64,000 nucleotides of DNA, from assembly GCF_002105155.1 (NCBI RefSeq), contig NW_019028981.1:1-64000 (forward strand), in the 5' to 3' direction. The translations under genes and the position numbers were made by a program. Positions 50,580 to 62,904 of this stretch are shown here, piece by piece; within the stretch, counting starts at the first letter, position 1; every line of letters begins with the position of its first letter. Source of the DNA: Lobosporangium transversale (taxonomy: Eukaryota; Mortierellomycota; Mortierellomycetes; Mortierellales; Mortierellaceae). The notes beneath the pieces were generated by a model that saw only the letters and a program-made list of their open reading frames with translations, had not been told where the DNA came from and did no database searches.

Positions 50580-53500
50580 TTAGATACATCTACATGACAA
50601 CGAGAACACTATTGGGCCACCATGTGGGTTTTCAACCTCATTAGGCACGGGTGGGGAAGGAGCACCGATCCGGACTCTGTCCTCCGAAGCAAACGATATT
50701 TCACCTGCGCCTGTAGGCAGACAGACTGTCTCACGGAATGGATGCTCTAACTGCACAACAAGTTCTTGCATCCATTGTCCATACTCCACCCAACCTAACC
50801 TCATTCCCGTCACTTCGTTCCAAGTCTGAACCAGTGTTCGAATTTGTTCCAGCGAAGATGAAGACGATGACGATGAGGAAAAGATGTCGGATTTATTCTC
50901 GCTACCTCCTTCTGCCCCTCCTCCTCCGTCTGCAGAAATCCGGATCGTGAACTTTTGCACTTCTGGCCGCCGAACCAACGATTGAAGAGCCCTCATAAAC
51001 ACAGAGTTGCCACGTGTTTGTGGGGTCATGAACCAAACCAACTCATGGAACCAAAGCCCATCAACTGCCGCATGTTGCGCCAACAACTCTAAAGATTGAG
51101 CTTGCACAAACTCAGCATCAATATTCAGGGCTTTGGCTACTCGGCTCAATGATTGTAGGTACGGGCGAAATGAGTCGTCATAGGATGTAATCATTAATTG
51201 TGTTTGGTCCATCCTTCGTGTACAAGATGATTCGAGACAATGACCCCTCAGGTCGTTCAACCGTAAAAGAACTGGCTGGCGGTGGTCTTTCCTTCTTAAT
51301 TTATCAAATGTTAATCCTGTCAGGGCACCACTATCGCTACCATCGTCATCGTCATCATCATCCAAAGCAAGTGCAGCTGCAGCTGCAATCGCCTCTGCTT
51401 CCAACAACTCTTGTGTCAAAAATGACCACCATTCCGCAAAATATACTGTCTCACAAGCTAAATCCATAGTTTGAAGAGATACAATGTTATTAAGGATCAC
51501 ATTGTGCATGGCTTCGAATGTTCCCATATCTGTTTTAGGGGCTTGGTCAATGTCCAGTTTTCAAGCCCCACTAGATGCTGTAAAAACACAGTTGGCGGTC
51601 GACAAGTCCTACGTTGGACTTTTCGAATTGCTGCTCGTCGAGGTTGATCCTTATCTTGGTCGTCATGGACCTGCCAAATCACCCCCTCTGCAGATTCGAG
51701 GGTTGAGACACTCAAGTTTAAATACGTGAGCTTGCCAAAGTTAGGGATCTTGTCCTGGAGTGAGTACATCATCTGGTGCAAATCAGAAATTTGAGTCTCG
51801 AGTTCTCGCAATTCGCGACAACATGCGACTACAGAGGCGAAAGTCTGGGCATTAAAGTACCGTGTCCAATGCCGGATTGCCAGATGACGCAGTGTAATAC
51901 TGTTGTGCAGCGACAGTACAAAGTTGTTATTATTATTATTGTTGTTGGTGGTGGTAGTGGCGATAATGTTGCCAGCAGTATTCTTCTGTTCCTCGGCTAG
52001 CTGTAGAAGGCTCTTAGAAGCATGTCGCCGGAACTCAGTTAATGAAAATGATTCAACAGGCCCCTGGGCTTCAAGCGATATTTGATCCGGGAAAAGGTAA
52101 CCATCGAATTTCTCGACTGTGAAGGACATTAATCCTCTATGGCAGATATACCCAACAATGGAAGGAAACTTGGTCTTTTCTGCCTTTTTATGCCCACCAC
52201 CTTTCCATCGTCTTGGTCCGATTGAGTCAATTCATCAGGGTCCCGATCAAATATTGTGCAATAGCCCCCGCAATCGATTGTCAACTCGCGCAAAGTGGAT
52301 GCATGAACCGCTTCACATAACTCCTAGATCTTCTTCTGTCACACCACTTTTGAAATGCCTTTCATCGTCATCTTCGTCATCAGCATCGGACAATCCTCTC
52401 TTGCACTCATTGGCGTTATCATCACGAGGCCATGCTAAGCGGATCTTGAGTTTGATCAGACATTTATACTCGACCAGCATGGCATAAAACATTCGGGCGT
52501 CTTCTCTCTTGAAAAATTGTATCTCACAACTCTTCTCGATAGGGACACAATCTCCATGGTGTTGTTGAATAAACTCCTTGAGTCGCTGTGCTGCAAAGAT
52601 GTTACAAAAGACTGCGTTATGTGATGGACATAGCCACAAGATCCCTTCGCTCATAGCAAAATTACTCATCTGGCAAAGGACTCGTCCACCTAGGATTTTG
52701 GAATCTGTACACAATGCTGTACTATTGTTGGCACTGCTGTCACCGCTTGGGCTGCTGCAATAGATCGAGCCATCACATCATGTGGGCCCAAAAATCAGCT
52801 GCTTGAAGATTAGGGAAAGCAGATTCATACTCCTCAAAATCTTTCTCGTCCACTGTTGGGTGTTCTTGAAAATCCAGTAATGCTTCACGAGCACGCGTAG
52901 TTGTTGTCAAGAACCGGATGGCTGCACGGATCCGTCCTGCAATGTGTGAAGGATCGATTGGTGCATTCATCATGGCATCTTCACTGCTATTTCCAAAATA
53001 CATTGAGGAATTGGTGATTCCGTTGGGTACAGTAGGGTCATGACTATCCTGAAGAGCACGTAAAAGGCTGAGCATTGGAATCGTATACACAGACAAGAAT
53101 TGGTCTAGATCAGCTAGTCGGAAGCCGCCCACGCCAATATCATCCATAGGATGATGATGGGGGTATTGGTAACATCGATGATAATAAGGTTCCTCGCTAT
53201 CATCCCTCATTTCGGAGTCTATAGAATCATTTGCTGGACCCATAGGAGAGTGCTCTTCTGTACACAGATGAAGTCTCAATGGCCATTCATCTTGCCCGCC
53301 ACCATAGTCACACATGAAATAAAGTCGAAACTCTAGTTCTGATAAGCCTTGCGTTGCAGACATAGACGCCCTGTTATTCATTGTCTCAAATGCATGCACA
53401 TCATGCGTATCATGTGTATGTACTTGTGCATATGGATGTGCATGCGCATATGTTGACTGCAGCCAACGTTCCCTATAGCGATTGTAGCTCTTGAGGGTTG

Positions 53501-53883
53501 GTAAGATCACAAATAAACTTGGGGCAGCAGCAGCTGTTGCTGTTGTCACTGTTGTTGCCGAATTACCATCATTCCTACCACTACGTGAACTATCATCATT
53601 GTCATTATCGCTGTCGTTATCATGATCATCTGGAATGCCAGCCTTGCGTTGTTTCAGAAGCATCCTACGGGCTATATGCTTCAGTTCGCGATCGACATTT
53701 GGATCATGCAACAGCAACATGGAGCTGAGAGGTTGATGCTGCGGAGGGGTTGCAATCCATTGAGAAGAGTTGTTTTGGGAGGAATTTTGGCAAATATGGG
53801 CAATATCATGATAAATGTGTCATATGATATTGATATGGCTGGTGATGGTGATATTGTGGGTAGCTATGTCCGAAGAAACCCAT
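50580..53883 (-). pseudogene. RNI/LRR-like gene of Mortierella type, interrupted by five frameshifts
   Basis: Six consecutive open segments read as one protein of about 1090 residues: from ATG 53883 (MGFFGHSYPQYHHHQPYQYH), then frame changes near 53806-53819, 52775-52778, 52313-52323, 52129-52231 and 51497-51560, ending at 50580. The second segment has LFVILPTLKSYNRYRERWLQ, FRLYFMCDYGG and HIAGRIRAAIRFL; the third has CDGSIYC and AMSEGILWLCPSHNAVFCN; later segments carry leucine-spaced repeats (LSLHNSITLRHLAIRHWTRY, FGKLTYLNLSVSTLESAEGV) as in RNI-like proteins. This resembles the large family of N-terminal-domain plus RNI-repeat proteins seen in Mortierellales, whose function is unknown. No internal stop occurs within any segment, so decay is recent. 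Acidic (DDDDDDDGSDSG) and Ser runs are present. Confidence 0.6.
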
Positions 53884-55102
53884 GGTTGTAAAAGAGGCAG
53901 AATGCGTGTTAAAGAAAGTAAATAATAGTAAGTGTAATAAATGAGGAAGGAAGGTGAGTGGATTGATGAGAAAAAAAAAGAAAAAAAAAAAAAAAAATAA
54001 AAAAAAAAGAAAAAAGAAAAATGGTGTTATTGGCTGTTGAGAGTTGGAAAATATGGACGTGGGTAGTAATTGACAAGTGGAGGAGGTGGGCAGTTTATAG
54101 TTTATTATTATCGTGATTGTTCTCTGGAGGAGAAAGGAAAAAGGAAGGATAAAGTAAGAAACGTTTATCGAAGGTCAGTGCTGCTCTCACAAATGGTGAA
54201 CAAATGTACATTGTACACGTCTTTTGGTTTTTTTGGGCAGGACTAACCGAAAATGTCAAAACCACGCTCAACCATCCAACGTGAGCTCTTTTTTTATGTA
54301 TCATGCAAATGCATCAATGCATTGATACATTGATGCCAATGGAGCCATTCAAAAAAAAAAGGAAATGAGCACAAAAAAAGGATGCCAAGGAAAACGCGAT
54401 TAGGGACCATATTACGACGTTCATTTTTTTGCATGAAGCTTACAAGATAAATGGCCAAAGTGACTGATTCATAGAGAAAGTATGGAAAAAAAAAAAAAAA
54501 AAGAAGTAATGGTAGCTTTTCTGCCTTTATTTTCTCGAGTAGCCAAGTCAGTATGGGATAATTGTTACATCTGAATTCTGTACACTTTATTGGAGGTTTC
54601 CCTCTCGTTTGTCGATGGGTACAAAACGTAAAATAAAAAAAAAGGCGTGTGCGCAATCTCCTCGCAAGCATAATGTGAGCCTTATCACCTTTTTTCTTTC
54701 TGTTTGGCACATGAGCAACGAGCATTCACTATTCTCGCAGGATGGGTCGGCTCCTGCATGTAGGAGGACCAAAAAAAAAAAAAAAAAAAAAAAAAAAAGA
54801 TGATGTGTTCAATCCTTCTGTCACAAGAACAACTCAATCATGACCTAACGGTCTTTTTATTTTCATTGCTTTTCACGCAGGATTATGCATGCGCAAGTCG
54901 GGTTATTTTTTTATTTTTCGGCAATCTGTGGTGAGGACAAAGGAAAGAGTGACATTTATCAAGCATGTGTATATCCCTATGGAGAAAGGAGCCAGGAAAT
55001 TCACCGCGTATGGATGAATGCTTTTTTACTGAAATATGATTCAGGGTGTGTCGAATTTAGACTTTTTTTTTATTTTTAATCCTATATTTTTACTGGTCCT
55101 CC
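53884..55102. other. Intergenic region
   Basis: No gene seen. AT-rich, with A tracts at about 53969-54010 (interrupted), 54485-54500 and 54771-54798. Confidence 0.6.
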
Positions 55103-58100
55103 TCAAACACGCGAGGAGCGATGATGCAGCTTAGCTGGTCGGGCTAATTCAGGCACCACTGGCGCTGGGATCCATCCTTGTACGCCAACAGCCTTTTCTG
55201 CAACCCCGGCTTTAGTTTCGGCCTTGTTCTCAGTCTCAACCACAGCTTCAAACTCCTTACTATCTATACTCCTCCTATTTCTGGTCAAAGAGCTCATTCG
55301 CCTCTTACTTCCTCGATTAATACTGGCCATCGACACGTCTTCCGACGGTTCGACGCTGTAAGTCTTTGACACTAGCCTTGGCCTAGCAGAGCTTGAAGTA
55401 CGTTGGTATGTATCAGCACTGCTGTTATTGCTGTTGTCCTTGCCGTCACTACCGATACTCATGTCCATGTCCATGTCCATATCCGTCTCCGTTCTTGGGT
55501 ATCGATATCCAAATAACTGATTTTCCTCGTCCATCATGGCCATATTCTGATCTGTTTCTTCTTGCTGCTGCCTTCGTCTCCTTCGCTGCTGCTCCTCTTG
55601 GTTGTCAGTGCGCTTGCGCTCGTCGTCGTCGTCGTCGTCAGAGGAGGAAGAATGGTCATAACCCCCAAAGAACGAGAACGTGAATGATTTCCGATGATGC
55701 TTCTTTTTGGCCCGCTGTCTTGCTGGTACTACTGTTGTCGCGCCAGATGTTGATGACAATGACGATGATACTGCTGCTGCTGCCTCTGTCGCTGTTGTTG
55801 CATTCATCATAGTTGATGCTGAAGATTCACTTCGTGAACGGGCTGTAGCAGCAGGGAGCCTGGTTTTGACTTCTACTCCTCCCTTAGTATTTGCAGCTGA
55901 GGTTGATGACACAGGAGTGGTCAGTTTGAGATCTAGGACTTCGTCCTCTGAGCCAAGATTCTTTACAGGCTGAAGCATGGTTCTGAGGATGTGGTATGCC
56001 ACATCCCTAAAAATTTTCATTTATCCAAGACGCGTTCAAAAGAAATGAAAAAGGGGTTGTTAATGACATTGCTCAGAAAAAATATAAAAATAATAAAAAA
56101 AAGTATTGGCCATTACCTGTTACCCCAGTATCGGAAATGGCTTCGCATCCCCAAAAGATACTCATTCGTATATTGGTCCGCAGTTGACTCTTGTAAGACA
56201 TAATCAATTCGATATGGTAGTTTAGTAGCCTTTCCTTCTACATGGACTGTCCTGTCTTTCTTTTGCTCTTGCTGTTTAGCCGCCTCTACGTTCTCAATCT
56301 CCTGTGGGAACGTATCAGCATGTGGCTGTTGGTGGTCCTCATCTTCTTTATTCTTTGTCCGGCCTTGTGCAGACGAAATTGATTGAACCATGGGTTCCTG
56401 AACAACATTTGACTTTGCGCCAACACCTTGAGCCTTCTCCTGGACTGTTGCACCTCTCTCCGTTCCTAAATAATATTCCATATCCATTAATGATGGTGTG
56501 CAATCATCCTCAACGGACTCGTCAATGCTACTGCTGTTGCTGTTGCCGGACAGCACATTCCTCATGTCTTCTTCTGCAGCGTCGGCCATTACCCTTTGCT
56601 CATGCTCACGTGAGTGCTGTCCATCAACTCGGCTGCTAACTCGACGAGGACCCAAGGTTGGTCGTTGTTTGGCTGATAATGTTGCTGGCGATGGTGATCC
56701 AGTGGTTGTATCAATATCCGCTGGAGAGCTTGTTGATGTTGATGTCTCTCCTGTTTCTCTTGGCGCTAAACACGTTGCCACAGTGGCTGCGGCTATGTAT
56801 TCAGTGCAAGAGGCATCGCCATCCATAATCATAGGGTCTTCTTTTATATTGTGCTCATTCCCTGAGGGACCTGAAGAGGATGAAAACGAAATAGCCTGTA
56901 CTTCTTCACCAGTACGCTGCTCAACTTCATCATCATTTCTAGTAGCAGCAGGCCCGTCCTCATCATCTTCTTCATCTTCTACAGCCGTGTTTTCTCCACT
57001 GTTGTTATGGTTGTTACTATTGCTGCCATTGCTACTGTTCGTATTCGTGTTCACATTTCCAGCTAGCCAACGCCCTGCTTTTAATGACATGGTCATTTGA
57101 GAAAGACTCGATAACGTTGGGATAGATGGTCTTGGCAACGTGGGCACCTTGTTCTCCCAGAATGAAGAAATAGACCCTGGAAGTAGTAACGATGGTAATG
57201 AGGGCAATGAAAACAAGGCCCCTTGAGAGCTACTATAAGAATTCATCAAAACTGCTGGGACCTTGGCAAAAATTGGATCGATCAAAGGCTCAATCCTATA
57301 ACCCAAAGGATCAAATGGGTGGAAAAGATTGTGATGGATAATATCGTCCGGTGGATGGAATGTCTCCCAATCAAGGTTCCGCATCACCAACACAGCACCT
57401 AGGGGTGACCCCACTGTGAAGAGGTAATGGGGTCTAAATTTGAGTTTTGGAATCTTCCTGAGGAATTTAGGCTCGTCCTGTTTCCTGATTTTGACATTAT
57501 CACCCTTATTACTCTTCTTGCATTTTTGGCCGAATTGGGATTTCTGGGTTCCTTTACTCTGTTCAGTTGCACTTGTTGCTACTGGTGCTGGAGATGATGT
57601 TCCTTTACCTGGCACTGCCGTATTTTGGGGCGAGGAAGAGGATTCTATGGATGTACTTTCTTCTTGGCCATGCTGCATCTTAGTTCTTGTTATTGTTGTG
57701 TCAGCTGATTCACTGCGCACTGTCTTTTGATTAGTGTCATCATCTTTGTTATTATCGCCTGCAAGGTCCTCCTTTTCTGCCTCCTCTTCATTGTCATCAT
57801 CCTGACACGTCAGGATATCGAACATAGCAATGCCACCGAGGGATAGTGCAAAGACTGAAATCTTGCCATTGAAATCTGGATGTTTTTCTACAAATGTATC
57901 GTATGCCTCGTTCAGCTCATCAACGATCATTTGAACCATAATTCCTCCAAAGTGGTTGTTAAAGTCTATTTAGTATTATGGAATAATGGAATGGTGTAAG
58001 AAAAAAGAGCAAAGTGTAGTACATGTCATTATGAATTCCCAACGCGATACCGACTATAAACTACAATCTGCTTACAGTAGAGGATGTCCGCCAAGTAGTC

Positions 58101-58727
58101 ATTCATAACCATACGGACCTTAGGCACGGTCTTAAGTGAGGCCAAGGCCATGCGATCGTCCACCAAGGAATGTATTTTAGCATGCCATTCAATAGGAATG
58201 ATATGAACATTTGTCTCAACCTCATGGAAAACGCTTTGTAGAACTGCTTTTGTGTTTTCCACGAGATGTCCAACTAAAAAAGGAGTCAATAGATCAAATG
58301 TAGTATCATTGAGATTAGATCTTGGAAGAGAAAGCATGTGCAACTGAAGAAAAAAAGTCTCCCTTCCACCCGGAAAGACCATTTTCCCGACAGCTTTTTT
58401 TCACATACCGTTACGTTCGTAATTTCCATACTCTTCCAGTTGACGTCCCATGCCATGCACAACAAACATGACATGGTGGGCAGCTGAAAAAGATTTTTGC
58501 AAGAAGATCAATTATTAGTAAAGAATGGCAAAAAAAAAAAAAAAAAAAAAAAAAAAGCCCAAATCGACTCTTCTCCTTTTTAATTAATTACGTTGTTGTT
58601 CTTGTGGAGTCGCAGGAACATCTTTCTTGTTGGTGGATGGAGGGGAGTCTGTGCATGCTGTTGTTGCAGGAGTGGAGGGGGCGGTGTCACCATGCACTTG
58701 TTCAGGGCCTACTTTTGTCAGAGCCAT
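55103..58727 (-). CDS. DDHD-domain phospholipase A1-like protein
   Basis: Probable intracellular phospholipase acting on phosphatidic acid or phosphatidylinositol at ER/Golgi membranes. Five exons (58592..58727, 58409..58483, 58076..58273, 56117..57965, 55103..56006) give 1053 residues in phase. Key elements: AHHVMFVVHGMGRQLEEYGN (about 47-66), the helix PIEWHAKIHSL, the nucleophile elbow ISVFALSLGGIAMFDIL with Ser near 178, and the DDHD region FRPHYLFTVGSPLGAVLVMR then HNLFHPFDPLGYRIEPLID (about 313-372). The elbow reads ALSLG where the family normally has GHSLG. A 130-residue acidic linker separates elbow from DDHD domain, and another of over 300 residues separates it from the conserved end KLPYRIDYVLQES, SHFRYWGNRDVAYHILRTM. 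Low-complexity C-terminus. Lies next to a lysophospholipid acyltransferase gene on the same strand. Confidence 0.88.
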
Positions 58728-59421
58728 TGTTTTTTTTCTTTTGTTGTTATTGTCAGGATAGGTTAATATTAATAAAAGCGTGTGTGATTAAGAATGCAAG
58801 GCAGAATGAATGAATGAATGAATGAATGAATGAATAAAAAGAATGAATAAACGAAATGAATGAATGAATGAATGAATGAATGAATGAGTGAAAAGAATGA
58901 AGTGAGCAACAAAGAGATGAAGAAAAAGTAAAAAGAAAAAGAAGTGAGAGAAGAGAAAGTCCAAATGCAATTGGGCTGATCTCTCCGAGCATGGGATAAT
59001 GCTCCGCCTCTTCCCTTCTCTTCTCTTCCCATGTATCACAGACCTTTATCCAGATGTCTCCAATACAAGGAGGTGGACATTACTCCACTCTTCATTTTTA
59101 CTATCACATCATGCCTGCTAAGCTATGGATCTGTGCAGTATCAAACATTCATGGACAATATTGAAGACTGAACGCAGTGAATGATGATGGACAATCTTGT
59201 GTCATTAAATAATTTCGCCAGTGTAAACAGCTCATGATGACAAAGGACTCAATAAAAGTAATTTTCCACAATCATCTTCATTCTTTCCATGTTTGCTCTC
59301 TTGAGGACAAAGACTTTTCACGTTTTTTTTTTGCTTCCTTTTCAACTTGTTTATCAATACGCCTTGCTGAGCTTTTTCTTTTTCTTTTTCTTTTTTTTTT
59401 TTTTTGCACATGTTAGCCCAA

Positions 59422-59458
<37 letters not shown>

Positions 59459-59715
59459 AGATCCAGACATTTGTTTTCCATTTCCTTCGCTGCTAATGCG
59501 AAAGAGGGTCTACATGTCTTTGAAAGAGAGAAGGGAGGAAGCTATTTCTTCACAGACACAAAAATGTTCGTCCTATATATTTTTTTTTTAATTCAGGTTG
59601 ATATTGTAGTTGAATATTGATGTTTTAAATATCACGGAGACATACAAAAAGGAAAATATACATATCTGAACCGCGAAACATCCGGATAGATATTGAAGAA
59701 CCAGAACCCCATGGT
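58728..59715. promoter_or_regulatory. Promoter of the DDHD gene and 3' flank of the acyltransferase
   Basis: No gene seen. Contains the GAAT satellite (separate entry) within 80-165 bases upstream of the DDHD start, and a T tract facing an A tract (about 59386-59405 and 59426-59457) that could form a hairpin. Confidence 0.5.
58806..58887. repeat. GAAT tetranucleotide microsatellite
   Basis: Two blocks of GAAT repeats (about seven and eight units) separated by an imperfect AAAAGAATGAATAAAC segment, in the promoter or leader of the DDHD gene. Confidence 0.9.
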
Positions 59716-61159
59716 TCATGACGTGTGCTGAAGCACATAGCGGATTACAAGCGCAAGAACAGGTAGCGCAAGCACAATCAATGTAGGCAACGAGTACCCC
59801 GCATTTGTCTTGAGCGGAATCCTGATACTCTGCCCTTTCTGATCTTCCTTGCTGTTAATGCCAATATCCTCAGCTGTCAATTGAGATGGGAACTTTCCAG
59901 TCGTATAGAACTTCTCCATCAAATCATCCTTTTCTTGCCATCTTGCTCGTAACCACTCTACAAACTCTGGCTCGCTCTCTGGAATGTCTTTGACCGCAAA
60001 TCGACGAAGGTGGATATTAATCTCACGGGGTTGAGCCTTGTCAACATACAATCCTGGCAGTGGATACAATTCTTGAGGAATTTCGCCATAGTGGACTCCT
60101 GAATAGCCTACAGCCGCGTCGTAAACGTACTCCACTGATCCACGCAACTTGTTGAGGCACACAAACATTCCGCTCGTACGGGGTAACAAAACATGACGGT
60201 GATCTTTCTACAAAAAAAAAAAAAAAAAAAAAAAAGAAAAAGGAAATGAAATCATCATTAGACCATTCCAACCTAAGCTGCCGCCTTTTTTTTTTTTTTT
60301 TTTTTTTTTATTACTCGTAAGGATATAATACTTACCAGACCAGCTTTCTGTGCAAATGCGCTTGAGCGCTTACGTGTTCCCCTTGAAACAACGGTTCCTT
60401 CAGGGTAGACAAGGAGCCAAAGAGGATCATCCTTACGAAGACGCTCCAAGTTACTTTCAATTGCCTTCTTGTCATGTGCCCAGTCGTTACGTTTCAAGAA
60501 AATGAAATCAAAGAAACGCATACCCTATTTTAAAAATTAAGTTATTAGTGTATTTAGTGGATTAGCTGTGTATTCTTAGCATGACAAGATATAGTGTAAA
60601 CGATCAACAGACAACGATCTCTAAAATGCACTTACCCTTTGAGAAAAAAAAAACATTCCCAGAACGCCAAGAAGTCCGGGAGCCCAGAGTAAGAAACCGG
60701 AATACAGAGGAATAGATTCCAAGGATGAATGAACACCGAGGCATGGTAAAGTGAAAATAAAGTAGAATAAAATAAAACGTTTAGTTTCGTGTCACTGTTC
60801 TTAATGAATCGTGTCAAATTGCCAGGCATCAATGCATCTGTTTGCTCTTGGCATTCCCCAAAAAAAAAAAAAAAAAAAAAACGTTTGCCAAAGGATGTGA
60901 TTTTGACACCCCGTAATTTTTTTTTTTTTTTTTTTTTTTCATTGCATGTGAGTCTTTATTAAGGTTGGGTTAGAAGAAAAAAAAAAAAAAAAAAAAAAAA
61001 CTTACCAGCCAAAGACCGGAATCCAGGTCAAGTCACCACGAAGAATAATCTTGATTCCCCTGTCCTTCTTCGCAAGATGAGCAAAGCACCAGAGGTAGAT
61101 CCAATCCGAATAAATCTAATCCAAACCCAAACCCCATCGTTTTTCTGTTAGTTCAAAAG

Positions 61160-61191
<32 letters not shown>

Positions 61192-61346
61192 AAAGGAAGG
61201 CTTGATATGCATGTTGAATGTGCTTTTGCGCCTTTCTCTCCTTCGTCCAAGGTCACTTGAGCACTTCAGGAGAGAAGATTTTTGCGCTTTGACAATAACC
61301 TTGAATTAATGATTTTAATCAATCAACATTCCCATTCCCCCAATTG

Positions 61347-61381
<35 letters not shown>

Positions 61382-62145
61382 CGCTTGTTTGTTGAAGATG
61401 CATGTGCATGTGTCCTTTCTTTTTTTTTTTTTTTTTGAAGTACCTGATGGTTCGCGACAAAGATAAGACGATCGGGTAGATCCAAAAGAGTTTCGTCCGG
61501 ATGATACTTTTCATTGCCGTCGTCTTTGTTTTCATTCCCGTTACAATCGCTGGTGCTCTTTTGATGTTGATGATGATGAATTCGTTTACCCTGGTAGACC
61601 TTCACAATTTCTCGGATACTCTCATCTCCTGTCAAGATAATATCTGACGGAGCAAATAACTCATTCATCTTCAGCATCAATGCTCCAAAATACACCGTCG
61701 TTCTCTTCATATGACGACGGTACACTCCAGGAGCCAAGATAGACAACGGTATAGCCATCACCTGGGTCATTGAAATCAATGTAGCACCCAGAACGAAATA
61801 TGTAGCCCATACAAACGCTCGGACCGTTTTATAAACGGGATTCATCTTGGGCCCCAACTTGCGAATAGGTTTCTTGATCGCATCATCTTCTGCCCATTCG
61901 CTAAGTGTGCCTTTCTTATCACCCTCAACATTAGAGCTGTCGCTGGTCTTTGACGATGTCGTTCTAGAAGTAGTCGTTGTTGTTGAAGTGGGGGTCTTAA
62001 TGCTGCTACTAATGCCGTGGCTGGTTGTCATATCATCGAAATCGGATATCTTTTTTTTTGTAAGGTCATTGCCAAATCCTGCTGTTTCTGCCACTGCTGT
62101 TGCTGCCGCTTCCCCCGAAGATGGACCTAGTTTTGAAACGGTCAT
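59716..62145 (-). CDS. Lysophospholipid acyltransferase (PlsC/AGPAT, LCLAT1/CST26-like)
   Basis: Acylates lysophosphatidate or lysophosphatidylinositol from acyl-CoA in the ER. Exons supported: 61444..62145, 61006..61115, 60336..60524 and 59716..60207; a further exon ending near 60638 may belong. Residues 1-95 are Ser/Thr-rich; a membrane segment follows (VWATYFVLGATLISMTQVMA). The acyltransferase motif I is NHQIYSDW, with H-x4-D split by intron 1; then IILRGDLTWIPVFGW, MRFFDFIFLKRNDW, and motif III LVYPEGTVVSRGTRKRS; the last exon has LRGSVEYVYDAAVGYSG and a C-terminal membrane segment (LPTLIVLALPVLALVIRYVL). Placement in the LCLAT1/Cst26 branch rests on the FIFLKR and EYVYDAAV style. The junction from exon 2 (two bases over) to the exon at 60524 (phase 0) does not close. 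Introns carry long A/T tracts. Confidence 0.85.
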
Positions 62146-62484
62146 GTCCGCACTGATGGTGATCTTGATATTACAGTCTCACTAGTAATTATCAAGCTAT
62201 GAAGAATCCAAAGAGTGAAAAAAGAAAAAAGAATGATTTAGCAGAAGAAGAAGAAGAAGAAGAAGAAGGAAAGAAAGAAGAGTTATCGTCGCTTCTGTTG
62301 TGGCTGGAACAGTTGGTCTTGGCTGTTGTACCTTCACAGTCTACAGGTAAATTATTGAGGGGTATATGGGCGAATGGTCTGGAAAGCAAAACCGTTGTCC
62401 TCTTGACTCTCAGATGTAAATGCATTTGCCCATTTCCATCAATGTATTGTCATTAACATTTTAGGCTCATGTTGATTCTAATAG

Positions 62485-62515
<31 letters not shown>

Positions 62516-62904
62516 CCTTTAGAAAGCAATGTACTATTTTCACGTCTTCACTTCACTTCTCAGGGGTTACAAAGGTCTGACCTTTAATACTCGTTCACTC
62601 TCTCACATGCTTATTCCTTAGGATCTGTCTAGCCCTGTTTGACTACTTTGGCACTTGCACTTCCGTTTTGTACTATTTGCAAGTCAATGTAATCTTTGAG
62701 AATACAATCGCTAAAACAAAGTCTCTTTTCTGAGTACAATGAATTGAACAGAAAAAAAATATCAACAGTTTATTGTAATGGAAATAAAATATAAAAATAA
62801 AAAGATTTGTGAATCAATCTATGTCAAGATAAAGGAAAAAAAAAAAAAAAAAAGAGAGAGAAAACAGGACACATATGCTATAGAGGATATATTATGCATT
62901 GACT
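62146..62904. promoter_or_regulatory. Promoter of the acyltransferase and 3' flank of the P450 reductase
   Basis: No gene seen. Carries a GAA repeat (about 62243-62270), a T tract (62489-62514) and, beyond it, an AT-rich 3' flank of the reductase gene. Confidence 0.5.

Noticed and set aside
52745-52776. A 22-nt intron (GTGATG..TTGCAG) to explain the frame change in the RNI-like gene
   Set aside because: Far below workable intron length in fungi; a frameshift is simpler, and the peptide within it (CDGSIYC) looks conserved.
58753-59039. Ser/His/Phe/Ile repeat open frames on the minus strand
   Set aside because: Translations of the GAAT microsatellite, not proteins.
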